From: Hermetia illucens
Lineage: Eukaryota > Arthropoda > Insecta > Diptera > Stratiomyidae
Assembly (NCBI RefSeq): GCF_905115235.1
Contig: NC_051851.1
Span: 66,461,559 to 66,525,558 of the forward strand
Direction: 5' to 3'
Length of the DNA stretch: 64,000 nucleotides
Shown here: positions 46,166 to 58,400 of the stretch, piece after piece
Numbering within the stretch: position 1 is the first letter of the stretch
Layout: the number at the start of each line of letters is the position of its first letter
The notes under the pieces: model-generated
What the model was told of the DNA's origin: nothing
Database searches by the model: none
The model's input: only the letters and a program-made list of their open reading frames with translations
Made by a program: the position numbers and the translations under genes

Positions 46166-46360
46166 TTAGCTGCGGTAATTGCCGTATTCGTTTCCACCTT
46201 ATAGGTGTCACGAAGGACTTTGTTGGGGATGGCTTCAGTATTCACTCTCAACTGATTGTAAGAGGAGATTTTAGGCGGTGTTGTTTGTAACTCGAGCCCG
46301 GAGCACTACGTCAATCGAGATAGTGATCCGAGTCTATGTTGGCTTCCCTATATGTCATCA
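46165..46360 (-). mobile_element. LINE-C internal fragment fused to the R1-like copy
   Basis: Minus strand reads VNTEAIPNKVLRDTYKVETN and AITAANRC, matching the LINE-C linker (FNTEAIHNTALRDTYKREMD). At about 46165 it passes directly into R1-like sequence, so a single minus ORF (45997-46251) spans two LINE families. The junction lacks a LINE tail. Confidence 0.75.
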
Positions 46361-46369
46361 TTCATTCAA

Positions 46370-46712
46370 TTTTCTAATCACTGAAATATATCTCAAAACC
46401 CCTAAAACTTCAAAACTTTAAAATTTTCTTCGTATTTGCGTGATTTTTTTGAGATTTTCAGCTATGTATATGCTGTGTGTGTCAAATTAGTAAGTGCTAT
46501 TTGTACCCGAATATGAAATCATCTTGAATGAGGAATTCTAAGATGAAAAGGAGCTTAATATATCGCCAAAAGACACGGTTGCAGTGAGAATCTAATATGG
46601 CACTAAAGTGTTAATTAACATAACAACTTCGTATAACTAGTGCTTTCATTCAATCATCATATCATACATGCTTTTCTGTTAATTATAGTTTGATAGGTAA
46701 TGATCTTTGCGA
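46370..46712. other. AT-rich spacer, no gene seen
   Basis: No supportable feature. Confidence 0.5.
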
Positions 46713-46715
46713 AGT

Positions 46716-47543
46716 CGAATTTTTTTTTGCATCAATTGTGTGTTTAGAATATATGGGCAAAGTGATTTTTTGATATTCGGAGTCATTCGGAAATTATAGT
46801 GTTAAACACGTGATAAGTCACATGCCAGACTTATGTCGATCGCCGTAATAAAGCTCGTATTTATCGGTCCGAATGACATTCGAATGACTTCGTTAAAAGG
46901 ACAAGAATTGAAGCCAAGACTGTACATGTGTTTCTTCAAGAAACCTAAGGCTTATGGACTAGGTATAGCAGATTAATGGTCAGTGAAGGGTTTATCGCTA
47001 AAAATCGTACTCTACTTTTTAAATGCGTTTTTCTCGAAACCGCATGTTGAAAATCTATCAAACGAAATTCTTTGAAATTTTCACGACTTATTCAGAACAT
47101 ATTTCTACGGTCTGCAAACTAGGATAATTGCAAATCATTCAGTAGATTTTTTTTTTATTCATTGAAGAAGCCGTAAAAAACACCAAAATTCAAAAAAAAG
47201 TTTCACAGGGCACCAAAAATTTACCTTTTAATATTTTTTAATAATCCTAGTTTGCGGACTGTAGTTAAATCTGTACGTTAAAATGCCGTTTACTTTTTTT
47301 CTATAAGATGATCGCAGTGCCATGTAGCGTGGCAGCACGAAAACATCTTTTTTTGGAGATGGGTATATAAATTGCTCTGTATTTCAATAACGAACTATGT
47401 GATCGGGCTGGAAAAATAACTATGCACGCTCAAGATATTAGTAAATCTATGGTGAAATAATCGTATTTGTATCTTTATTCAGTTCTTCACGAAAAACTTC
47501 TAAAAAAAGCCAAAAAAAAAGCCTTCGCACAGAATGACCCCCC
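46716..47543. mobile_element. TTAA-type MITE (family 1), 5'-truncated second copy
   Basis: Collinear with 33050-33889: GTCGAATTTTTTT, GGGCAAAGTGATTTTTTGAT, GTTAAACACGTGATAAGTCA, TGTCGATCGCCGTAATAAAG and the same right end CACAGAATGACCCCCC. The left end including its GGGGGTCATCC terminus is missing. Several substitutions and a roughly 20-bp indel separate the copies. Confidence 0.8.
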
Positions 47544-47599
47544 TAAAACTGAATGTAATCATACGAGGTTTTTAAGGATGTGTTTAAAACAAACCCTCC

Positions 47600-47730
47600 T
47601 ATCTGCCCATCATCTATCTATCACACCCGATTTACTCCAAAACAACTGAACCCATTATTACGAAATTTGATAAGGACGTGTGGTCTGTGAACCACTTTAG
47701 ATACAGTGAGTGACATGATTCTACGATGAG
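47600..47730 (-). repeat. DR1 dispersed repeat, short fragment
   Basis: Minus strand GTTCACAGACCACACGTCC, TCAAATTTCGTAATAATGGG and TTGTTTTGGAGTAAATCGGG match the CACCAAATTT to TCTGAGTAAATTGAG part of the 31830 copy. Confidence 0.55.
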
Positions 47731-47734
47731 TTTC

Positions 47735-48150
47735 AAAGTCAGTATGTTTTTGCAATTTTTTTATTTGCTAATTAGACAGTATGTAGTTTCAAGAACCATC
47801 CCCCAAAATTCAAAGTCGAAATTCGCAAAAACAAGAGGCAGAACAAAACAGCACATTTTTCACATGAATTACATTTCCGACACCATTAATTAATTATTTA
47901 AATTGTTCGGCCAGTTATTATCGATTTACTTGATTTCCTCATCATTATCGCTCGAGCTAGAATTTCCAAGATTCATTGCCATTAAGGTTCTTTTTCCGAT
48001 ATTTCACCGAAAAAGGGAGCGATTTTCAAATCTAATTTAATAAGCATATCTCCATTTCTACTAATCTGGAAGCAAAAATTTAAATGGTTTCTTATTCTGT
48101 ATACATGTTTCTATCTTCTGAATCACGATTATAATTTGACCTGCATACCT
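47735..48150. other. AT-rich spacer, no gene seen
   Basis: No supportable feature. Confidence 0.5.
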
Positions 48151-48159
48151 GTCCTAAAC

Positions 48160-50416
48160 GGTGGCCAAAGGGTAGTATAGGTCCCAGGGCGAAACGTGGA
48201 TTGCTACCCACGATGGAGCATAAAACCTGGGAAATGCCTGCTGAACCAGCACCAACAGCTCTACCACCAAACCCTATCTCTACCTCCACGTGGTGACCGC
48301 TGGGAGCTCTTTCTTAAAGAATAGCTGCAGGCGGAGAAGAATGGAGGCGAGTCTCCCGCGCCTAAAAACGGGACAAATTCTACCAACTGGTCCTCCGAGT
48401 TGGAGGTTGGGTAGGTCTGATAACCCTACACGGAAAACAACTTGTTACGAAGCCACAACAGGAGCCGCGGACTGGACGGATTACACAACGACGAACCCGG
48501 CATAACGAACCACGGAATAATGATTTATTCTCATGGAACGTGCGCTCCCTGTACAGAGATGAAGCTGCTGAGCAGGTAGCCGATACCCTGTCCCAATATA
48601 GGGCTGATGTAACAGCGATACAGGAAATGCTTTGCACATGGACCGGTTTCCTGGAGAAGAGTCGCTACACCATATATTATAGTGGCCATCCAGTAAACCA
48701 TGTGCTCAGAGTTGGTTTCTTAGTCAGCCCTATAGAGGAGACTGCAGAGTTGGAGAAGAACACCTCCTACGAGGCAGTGGAACGAACCCTCGAAGCCTGT
48801 CCCAGATATGATATTAAAATCATACTTGGGGATTTTAACAGCCAAATAGGGAAGGAGCCCGTATTCAAGCGATTCGTTGGCTCCCATAGCCCACACCAAA
48901 GTATAATATAATATGATCGAACGCCGCCACCTCTCAGCATTGATGAATGTTAGAACATATAATAATAATAATCGTTGGCATAACAATCCATATTGGATCA
49001 GGGCCTTGAAGTGTGTTAGAGCACTTCATTCAAGATCGTACCGGTACACTACAGTATACTGTAGAAGGCAATGTGGTCAGCATTGTGCTAACAAGTCTGT
49101 GAAATAGAAAAGTATGGGAACAACCGCACCAGGCGGAAGTTTTACGAAAAAGTCAGCAGGATGGAGCCTTATGCACCTCGATGCTCATCCTGCCGAGACA
49201 AAGAGGGAAATCTGATTTGTGTGGTTCATCAACTTGTACTCAAGGTATGGGACAGCGAATCAATGCCTGACGATTGGCAACGAGGCATACATAAAAAGGG
49301 AGATATCACACAGTGCAGCAATTATAGAGGTATCACGTTGCTGAGTACCATCTATAAGATATTCTCCGCTATCTTGCTAGGCCAATGTGCGAGGCTAGAT
49401 AAAAGCAGCATCATCACTCTCAAGACCATTTAACATCAACAACGGTCTACGACAAGGGGATGCCCTATCATGCGTCCTCTTTAACCGGGCCCTCGAGAAA
49501 GTAATCCGTGATGCTGAGGTAAATGCAAGAGGTACGATCATCTTTAAGCCCACCCAACTACTGGTCTATGCTGACGATATCGACATCATGGGAAGAACCA
49601 CCCGAGACGTACAAACTGCATTCATCCAGATCGTGCAAGCTGCTATCGGGGCGAGATCTTGGACTGCACATCAACGAAGGCAAAACAAAGGCAACGTCAG
49701 CATCGAAAACTAACCAACCAACAACATCAAACCGCACTGGTCAAACGGGAAGAATAAAGATAGGAAACTACCACTTTGAGACCGTTGATAATTTCTCCTA
49801 TCTAGGGTCGAAAGTCACAACCGATAATAGCTCCGATGATGAAATCCGCGCACGGTTGTTGTCAGCCAATAGAGCCTATTTCAGCTTACAAAACCTGTTC
49901 CGCTCGAAACGTCTCACCATAGGGTCAAAGCTCTTACTGTACAAGACAATGATCTTGCTAGTCCTCATGTATTCCTCAAAGACTTGGGTTCTTAGCAAGA
50001 AAAATTGCGAACTCTTAGCCGCGTTCGAGAGAAGAATCCGCAGAAGAATTTTTGGTCCCCTACATGAGGATGGACGATTCCGTAGCCTACATAACGACGA
50101 AACCTATGAGCGATACCATGACCGTTCGGTTGTGGATAAAATCCGGCTCAATAGGTTACGATGTGCGGGTCACTTAATTCGTATGGATGAGGATGATCCA
50201 GCCCGGAAAGTCTATAAGGGCAATATCTATGGTAGAAAAAGAAGACGAGGCAGACCCTGCCTAAGATGGAGCGATGGCGTAGGCCAGGACGCCAGACAGC
50301 TTTTAGGGATATCGAATTGGTGGACCTCGGCGCAAAACCGGGATGTCTGGAGTTCCTTATTAAGGCAGGCCTAGACCGGATACCGGTTGTTGCGCCGTTG
50401 ATGAAGATGATGATGA
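48160..50416 (+). mobile_element. LINE-C with both ends but internal deletions
   Basis: Runs from the leader GGTGGCCAAAGGGTAGTATA to GTTGTTGCGCCGTTGATG with a GAT tail, flanked by CCTAAAC at 48153-48159 and 50417-50423. Coding blocks: endonuclease ADTLSQYRADVTAIQE and KIILGDFNSQIGKE (48540-48911), a short IERRHLSALMNVRTY piece, then directly KPYTPRC-type sequence and RT LVLKVWDSESMPDDWQRG (49161-49433), a decayed AYADDI region near 49563, and a long C-terminal ORF (49523-50374) with TMILLVLMYSSKTW and RRRGRPCLRW. At 2257 bp it is about 1 kb shorter than expected because the linker and part of the RT are missing. Confidence 0.85.
48960..49095 (-). repeat. Short nested repeat with (AAT)n edge inside LINE-C
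   Basis: Plus strand runs AATAATAATAATCGTTGGCA then TAACAATCC, GGATCAGGGCCTTGAAG, GTGTTAGAGCACTTCATTC and GGCAATGTGGTCAGCATTG. Read on the minus strand it ends GGATTGTTATGCCAACGATT plus TTA repeats, resembling the LINE-C end GGTTGTTGCGCCGTTGATG. It is probably the 3' fragment of a related LINE or a SINE sharing that tail. No ORF. Confidence 0.5.
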
Positions 50417-50429
50417 CCTAAACATAAAA

Positions 50430-52250
50430 ATGGTGGAGCTGTAAAACCTAATCTTCAAAAGCCGGATCTATTTTTTTTTGGAAATTCAGAATCAAAACAG
50501 GAAATTATTAACCAAAATAACGGACGAGGACTAACATACATGTTTGTAGAATAATCTGTAAAAATTTCAGCCCCATCGGTTTAATTTTAGAATTTTAGTT
50601 GTCCTTCCCACCATCTGAAAATATGTGGTTTTAAAAGAAACGCGTTAAAAATTTTCTTTTTATAGACATGCCAACATGGCACGTGCTCGTCTCTTTGCTG
50701 TAATTCAGTAAATATCCCAAGTTTTGATCTGAAATTTCTGAAGAATTCTTACAAGATATTTCACTTTCAAAATATATATAAAACAAAAAGTCGATTTCTG
50801 GAAAAGATCCCATAGGTAAACCCCCTTAAGGGGGAAACCGCATTAGAAGGTTTATTTTCATGTACTTTTTTATTTTTTCAATGGGAAGAATTAATTCGAA
50901 TTCAATCAAATTTTGAAATTTTATTAGTCATAGTTCTAGCAACTTATGAATTTTTTTGTAAAATAACAAGCGGCATTAGTCCGCTGATGATTGTAACTAC
51001 AGTTCTCCAACTGCTGGACATCTGGCGACTCCAATTTTTATCAGAAACCTCAATACAGGCGAAAATAAAAATTAAAATTAATAAAATGAAAAATTTGAAA
51101 TTTCGTAGCTTTTGAAAAAAAAATACACATTTCAATTTTCTTTCTTTTTTGTCACTAAGTTACAAAGGCACCCTTAAAAATATGAAATGATCCCAAATGG
51201 TGATTTATATTCTTGGAAATTTTTGAGAGAATCATGCTTTCAAATTTATTCGGGATCGGTTTCTTACTTTTTAAGTTAGAGTACCTGCAAACTTGGTACA
51301 GGGAATTTGAGGAAAACAGGTTTAAAAAATTGTTTGAAAAATAGCCTTTCTCATTCTTAATTTCAAACAAAATACTTACAGTTACAATAAATAAAAATGC
51401 ACTCGTAGAAGTGTCTGACGTCAATTAATTATAAATACGCTAGTTACGTAAGAACATAAAGCCAATAACTGCTGCACGTTTAAACCTGGGCCTGAACCAA
51501 TAATCGCTCGGTTCCACCTGCATAAAATATAAAGGATTACGAATTTCACTTTGAAATTTTTGAAATGAGAGGGCTGAAGTAGAAATTTTCAGAACTAGCC
51601 TAACTTTTCATATCAATTGAAACGCAAGTCAACCAGGACTTAGAATGTGCATACCATAAAATGTAACAAGTCTCGTTCTTAGAATCTATTTTACAGAATC
51701 TGAAAATAATCACAAAGGTGCATGAAGCTAATAACCGTATATTACTAAATTTAGATATTTATCCGCGCCCACTTTCTGGCTTTCCGGCTTGTTTTTGTCC
51801 TGGCAAGAAGAACTGCTAAAGTAACTGATTCGAGTGTCTCTATTGATTGTATTTGGGTTCATTTTCGTCGATGAAGTACTGGCCAATTGGCAAATATATA
51901 AGAATGTGAACCATTAACGAGTCTAATAAAACTGAAAAATACCTAATTTTAAAAAGCAAAATCGTCCTGCTCCTTTCAATCAAAAAGTAGAGTAGCTTTC
52001 ACGGATGAGTTCCGATATGTCATGTGTTGGAGGTAATCATTTCAATGACACAGCAATAGTAAATAAAATAAAAACCCTGCTATTCATCGAAACCCTACTT
52101 TAAATGCCCGTCGGATACCTCACAACAGCAGGCTTATCATAATAATGAAAATGGCTTGAGCATATATAGGCTCCATATTCAGTACTACTACCTGTTAAAA
52201 AACTAGGTTCTACGGTAACAACAGTAAAAACATTTTTGCTAATTTTGAAT
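50430..52250. other. AT-rich intergenic DNA with TTAA palindrome
   Basis: No gene. At 50821-50834 CCCCCTTAAGGGGG joins two G-run termini around one TTAA, consistent with two TTAA-type elements end to end (one ending GGTAAACCCCC, one starting GGGGGAAACCGC). Their other ends are not clear. A worn minus-strand DR1 piece lies at about 51660-51800. Confidence 0.45.
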
Positions 52251-52251
52251 T

Positions 52252-52257
52252 TTTATT
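52252..52257 (-). promoter_or_regulatory. Polyadenylation signal AATAAA of the P450 gene
   Basis: AATAAA on the minus strand, 43 nt beyond the TGA stop at 52302-52300, a usual distance for a short insect 3' UTR. Confidence 0.6.
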
Positions 52258-52299
52258 GAACATTTGTTATCAAATAGGCAACCAGAATTAATTAATTAA

Positions 52300-52469
52300 T
52301 CACAGTTTCAATGGCTTTAATTTCAACATAATAGGTTTTTCTGGGGCGGTACCAATAATAAATGGTTTTAGTTTCGCAGGAACCGGAGTTTCACTGGAAA
52401 GTTCGAACACGAACTTGGACAGTAAATAAAATAGGAGCGTCTTAACTTCCAAAAGGGCAAATCGTGAGC
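52300..52469 (-). CDS. P450 exon 3 (C-terminus)
   Basis: Acceptor TTCTTCTTTTAG|GC. Begins SRFALLEVKTLLFYLLSKF (helix L and after) and ends KPLKL then TGA. Confidence 0.9.
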
Positions 52470-55400
52470 CTAAAAGAAGAAAAATAGAAAATTTACTATT
52501 GTACATGTAGATGTAAATTAAAATTACTAACCAATGCAATTTCGTGGTCCTATGCCGAACGGCATGAAAGTTGCCGAATTGAAGCTCTGCTTGTTCTCCT
52601 CATTAAACCGCTCTGGATCAAATTTTTCAGGATCGGGATAGTATTTCGGATTATGGTGGATTGGGTATATTGGAATCCATACTAAGTCACCAACTTCCAC
52701 ATTAAACTTCAATCCTTCCTTGTCATCGTATTGATAATTTTTGGTGCAAAGTCGATCTACAATAAGTCCTGGTGGCCACTTACGTAAAGCTTCATTGACA
52801 ACCATGTCCATATATTTCATTCCTTGAATGGCATCATAGGTGATTGGAACTCCATGACCTAACTGCTCTTGTATCTCTTCGATTTCTTCTCGCAGCCTCA
52901 ATTGGATGTCAGGATTAACAGCTAACTCATATGTTGCAAAAACTAAAAGAGTTGATACAGTCTCAAATCCGGCAAAAAAGAATACAAAACATTGTGCAAC
53001 CAGTTCATCGTCAGTCCAATGTCTTTTAATTGGACCGGTTTTGTTTCCCTCGTTACCATCTTCATCAACAGGTTTCAAGTCCCCCTTTTTCAGTTGCGCC
53101 AATAAATTTATCAAATCCGGTCTAACATTCTCCTTTTGCTCTCTAGCCGCTATTGTTTCTACAATGAGTCTGTAGAAATTTTGCGCTGCTTGCCGATCAA
53201 ACATTGAAAAACCCAGGAGTCTGGAAATAGCCGGTGAGAATCGCATCATAAGCAACTTCATCGTCATCTTCGGAGTGCGAAGCTCCAGTAAACTTCGTCC
53301 TAAATTATAAAATTGATTGTCGGGATCCTGAAACGAATCACTTTGATAGCCGAAGGCACAAGATGCAATCACGTCACAAGTGTACTTCGTACATATATCC
53401 TTTGCTTCATACATTTTCGAGCCTCCATACTTAGCATTATCCACTTCCAAGTTTTCGGCAAATTGTTGTCCACAGTTTGAAATCAATTCGAACATGAGCC
53501 TCATTTTACTGCTTGTGAAAATTGGGGTTAGACTTGTGCGCATTTCATGCCACTTCTTACCCTTCATTACTATTAAGAGGTTTGCCACGACATTGCTCAT
53601 TTTAGGATTCAAAAATAATCGACGATCCGTGAAGTGATCAAAATCCTTAACTGTTATCTGTTTGATGATTTCAGGGTCATTGAGAACGACTACTGGTGTT
53701 TGAAAATCGTATAATCCAAAAATTCTGAAAATATAATGAAATGTATCAGGCAATTTGTGGAAAAATTAACTCCATTCTATTAAAAAAATGTAATGAAGAT
53801 AACTCTAGTGAGATAGAAAGTTTTATGTTTAGAACGGAAATCTTGGCAGGGGAAGATATTGACACTCACTTTTTTTTCTACTCACTTCCTTGTAGGAGCG
53901 CAAACATGGATCAATTGGCGAAAATGTTGCGCATGTTTGCTTCCACCGAGCTTCCTGTGTAGGAATTTTGAAACATCATTCGCTCAGTGATTCCATTAAG
54001 ATCCATTACGATTAATACGAAGTGAATCTTGAAGGAAGCTCTGCCTTTGGTTCCCACTCGAATGGGTAGAAGTGGCATGATGTTGACAGATAGAATGGTT
54101 GGTTGTGGACAACTGGGTACTTTTCTACCAACAAGCTTTTTCCATTTAAGTGGCCAAAATGTTAATTTGATAGAACCTCACACTTCGCTTGTTTCTATTG
54201 TGCTCGCAACCACGTGGGCCTAGACCAATGCACTGTATCACATACACGGCACTAGCACCCGCCCTTTTGCGCGGAATGTTGATCGTGCCACTCCTATCGG
54301 GGCTAGCTTTATTCTAACATATTCAGCAATTTCCAAAACGAAAAACGCATCTTCTATGTCAACACAGTACATGCCTAGCTTAGCCTAATCCACGCGAAGA
54401 AAGTTGTTCTTAAAGAAGAGAAATTGGACGAATTTGTGTTCCAGCACTTCAAGAGTCGTTTACAGAAGAGATAGACTGGTTGACCAAATAGAAAAAATTT
54501 TCAAATTTTGAAGTTGACTCATGGGGAATTGAGACTGATGGGAAACTGATCGTGTAAAATTATTCTATCAATGGAATTTTAAGAGTGTAAGGGGGCTCAG
54601 TGGTGTTGAAATCTGAATAACAGCCCAGTTTGGGGTATAGAGCTTTGCATACGGAGCTGCTGAAGAGCAAGATACCTGTGCATTAAAGTGCCTAAGTAGA
54701 ATTGTAGAGAACGCAATCTAATGGAAATGGACTGACTGACTGACTTTTGGAAAGGACTCAGTAGTTAGCGTAGCAATGTAAAAAAGAATCCACAGGATCA
54801 AGCTCGAATAGAAAAGAGGAAAGCAAGGCATGTGGTAATTAATGGGGAAAGTTGTATAAATTTAACTTAGGTAGAAGCACCATGTTATTAACTGAATCAA
54901 AGACTTCGGAGAATCAGTTTAAAAAAGTGCTCCTCCCATCAAGAATCAAGGCATTTAGTGACAAAGTTGATAAAGTCAAGAGAGTTGGAAACAGTAGACT
55001 AATGTCTTATGAAGAAGCTTTCTACTTTTACTATGTATGCATGGAGTAAGGTGGAATTGGATTGAGCAGTTAGCAAGAATCTCCCATCTTGTGAACAAAA
55101 ACAATGAGAAAATCTTTCCAACAGGCTAAAAAATGACTCTCATTTGGATTGTGCTTGGAGGGAGAGATAAGCTGTTTACTATTTAGTAGGAAAAGAACCA
55201 AAATATTAAACCTGCAGTTATTAGATCCAATTCTTGCGGGTACGTAATTTTCACTTTCAACCATGACGAATAAGAGCAACGCCCGAAATAAAACGAAAGT
55301 GATATCGACAATACAATATAACTTTATCTGACTAAACCCAGGTGCGCATTTTTTGGAACACCTACCTAATTTCAGAGGTCATTAGTCGGTAATTCACGAA

Positions 55401-58400
55401 TCATGAGACAAGATAACTTTCTAGGTATATAAGCGGTTGACATGCACTTCAATTGTGATGACGTTATAGCCTCAAGTCTTGGTTTCCCGAATATATCTTT
55501 CTCAGGAGCCTGTTCTAAAAACAGTACTCTCAATTCGAAAACCTTAGAAGCGCTTTGCTATCTGGCTCAATTAAGTCCTCCCAGCTTCTCCGTGAATTTA
55601 CCTATAGCCGGTTTCCTGGAGCTGTTCATTTAAAAACCCGTCATGAAATTCGATTTTCAAAGATGTTGAAGAAACCTTAAATAATTGATATAACCCATTA
55701 CCATACTTTCCCTTTCTTCATTGCTCCATAAACTATTCGCTTTTCTGACGTTTTTGTTAGCGTTTACATTTGGCAACCATATAGTGATACTGGACCGTCC
55801 TTGGCTTCATAATGGGGAAGATCCTAAATATGCTATCTGAACAGTAACACTCTAAATCGGCACTGGTAAACGAAATGATCTTCCTACCCATTGCTCTTCC
55901 AGAGAAAAATTATCTCACACAACCCCCAATCTGCATAGACGGGCTGGGGGTTTTTCAATTTTGGGTGTGGAAAACTCGCCCTCATTCTTCTGTCTGTCCG
56001 TTGCTTTAATAATAAAAATATCCAGTGGTCACTAGATAGAAATACAGGCAGAATTCAATAGATGACCTATTAATATTATTTACAGTGGGCGTTTAGGGTG
56101 TCAGGCCACGATTCTTATTACCACTTGTCAATGACTGACATCAAGTGAACAGAAAGCTCGGTCATCAACCAACAGTAGATATTCCGTCTGTGGCCCACAC
56201 TGAAATTAATCCTTTAAAACAATTCTGCTTTTCTCGGAACTAGGAACATCGCCAATGGTGACTCTTTGCATCAATACTCTGATTGGGTCGCATTGAGTCT
56301 ATTCGACGCACTCGGAAGAATTTCGAAAATACCTAACTTCACTGACTTTCAAACACCTCCGAATAAATGCTTGTCACGTGCCATCTTAATTACTCCGTAG
56401 AAGATATTATGGTTATCATAATCTACGACCTATCGCTTTCCATCGTTAGTGCTAGACATTCAAGACAAATTCCATTTTAATTGAGATTTTCAAACCTTTG
56501 AAGACATGATAATCAATTGAAAACATGTCCTATTCAAAAGCCGTGTATAAAACTCTCAACTAACAATACCTTGCGCTATAGTGTGCCAAATCTCAGCAAG
56601 GACCTGTTAAGTGTTTATAAGATCAAATGAAACTATTTCCTTAGTAAACCAATGAGCGTAAAGCATCTGCTTTCCTATATACTGGAAGTATACACATGTA
56701 AAACACTGCTTTTCCCAATAAGACATGAAGGCCTCTCATTTCTTATGGTTATAGGAGTATTTTCATATTTTCAACCTCCAACAAAATGTTTCAACAAACC
56801 ATCAAATCGTATTTGCACCTTGTGAGTTGGAGCTTCAGAACACTCAAAGTCTTCCCTGCTTATCGTAAGAGGCAACTCAAAGGGATAGAAAGTTGTGGAC
56901 TACGCAACCGCAAATTATAAAACTTTATTGTTACTCAAGCATCAACAATGCCTCGGATTGGGACTGACCTGACGCACATGACCTTGGTTGATTGGTTTCT
57001 GGAATGTGCGCATACTCCTTGACAATGGTAGCAAGGTTCTTCAGAATGCTTACTTTCTCCAACCCGAGCGGAATATAAGCTGGGCATTCTTGACCTGAGT
57101 GAAGTAAGATGATGTCATCCTGGAGAGAACTCCTCGAAAATCGATAAACGGAAAGGGTTGACCACTGGGAATGACGATGGGCGTGACGCGCCCATATTCC
57201 GGTATCGAGCAAAATCCCGAGAAATTGGTACGTGACAAGAGATAATTGGCTATTGGTCAACGAAGCGAAAGATGCCATAGAAAGTAATGACTTTAGGAGT
57301 GTATACCGCATCACGAAGAGTTTCCATGTGGTTGCAAATGTTTCGATGGTCCTGTGAAGCTCGTTACTCATTGACCCCAAGATTATCGTTAAAATCCAAA
57401 TCCAAAGAAGGGCACCCCTTTTGAACGTGACAATTGGAGGATTATCTGCTTGTTCCTTGCAGTCGCAAAGATAATAGCTAAAATAATTCTGGAACTCATT
57501 AAAGAACATTTCATTGCACTAGACCCGCTTTTGCTGCCTTATCTCTGAAAGTGCAGTTATCTCAACACCATTGTTCTTTCTGTGTTGCTATATAAGAGAG
57601 GGGCCCCTATTACTCAAGAGCCCCCCTCCCCATGCCAACCTCAATGATACATCCGACGCAGCTATACCGGCATGTTCAAAACAGATGATCATACGAAACA
57701 AACATCAAATGAATTCAAACCTTCTCAAATAGCGAAAGTAAGATCTGCGGGGAAAATGGTTGCCCTAAAACCAGATTCTCATCCTTTTCAATGGTTTTGA
57801 ACCGTTTGTATAGTCCCCTGTGCAGGTCACTTGATTACATAATTTTGTCTAAATCGCTTATCTCAACGATATAAGTGATCTATCTCCTGTTTTGTCTCTT
57901 CTTTTTCCTGTGTTTCCCAGTTTTTCCTACAGTAAGTTTCGATTTCATTGTGGCAATGTCGCTTTGGTTATGCAAGGTGAGATATAAAAGCTCATCCGTC
58001 TTTGTAATACCTTGTGGCTCTGTGGTGAGGTGAAGAAGCTGATAGCTAAGTGAATTTTAAGTCTAGGCTACAAACGTACTGATTTTCAACTTAATCGCTA
58101 CCGCTGCTACCATCTTGTCCATACATTGATGTAGTGGACCTGGCTTAGTTTTCGATAGAGGCCAGGATTAAGGATTATAGCAGAATCTTGTTGTACATTA
58201 CCCACTACTCTCTCTGCAGACACCAGTGAGTAAAATATATTGTCACCTCCTTAAAGAATTCTCCAGGTGGCGATAATTCCCTTATATTAGTATGTAGTTT
58301 CATACCCAATTTTTTTTAGTAGCAGCTCTAAATATTGCTGAACACAGTTTGATCAAATTATGATTGATTATCAACTTTAGTTGGCAGATAGCACTTTCCA

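Noticed and set aside
52906-53637. Plus ORFs of 85-89 codons opposite P450 exon 2
   Set aside because: They are antisense shadows of a gene whose motifs and splice sites are clear.
55925-55954. GC hairpin with AACCCCC/GGGGGTT arms as a terminator
   Set aside because: Hairpin terminators are bacterial; this lies in an intron of a eukaryotic gene.
57588-57600. TATATAAG read on the plus strand as a promoter
   Set aside because: No plus-strand gene follows; the minus reading TATATAG upstream of the intronic ORF is noted with that ORF instead.
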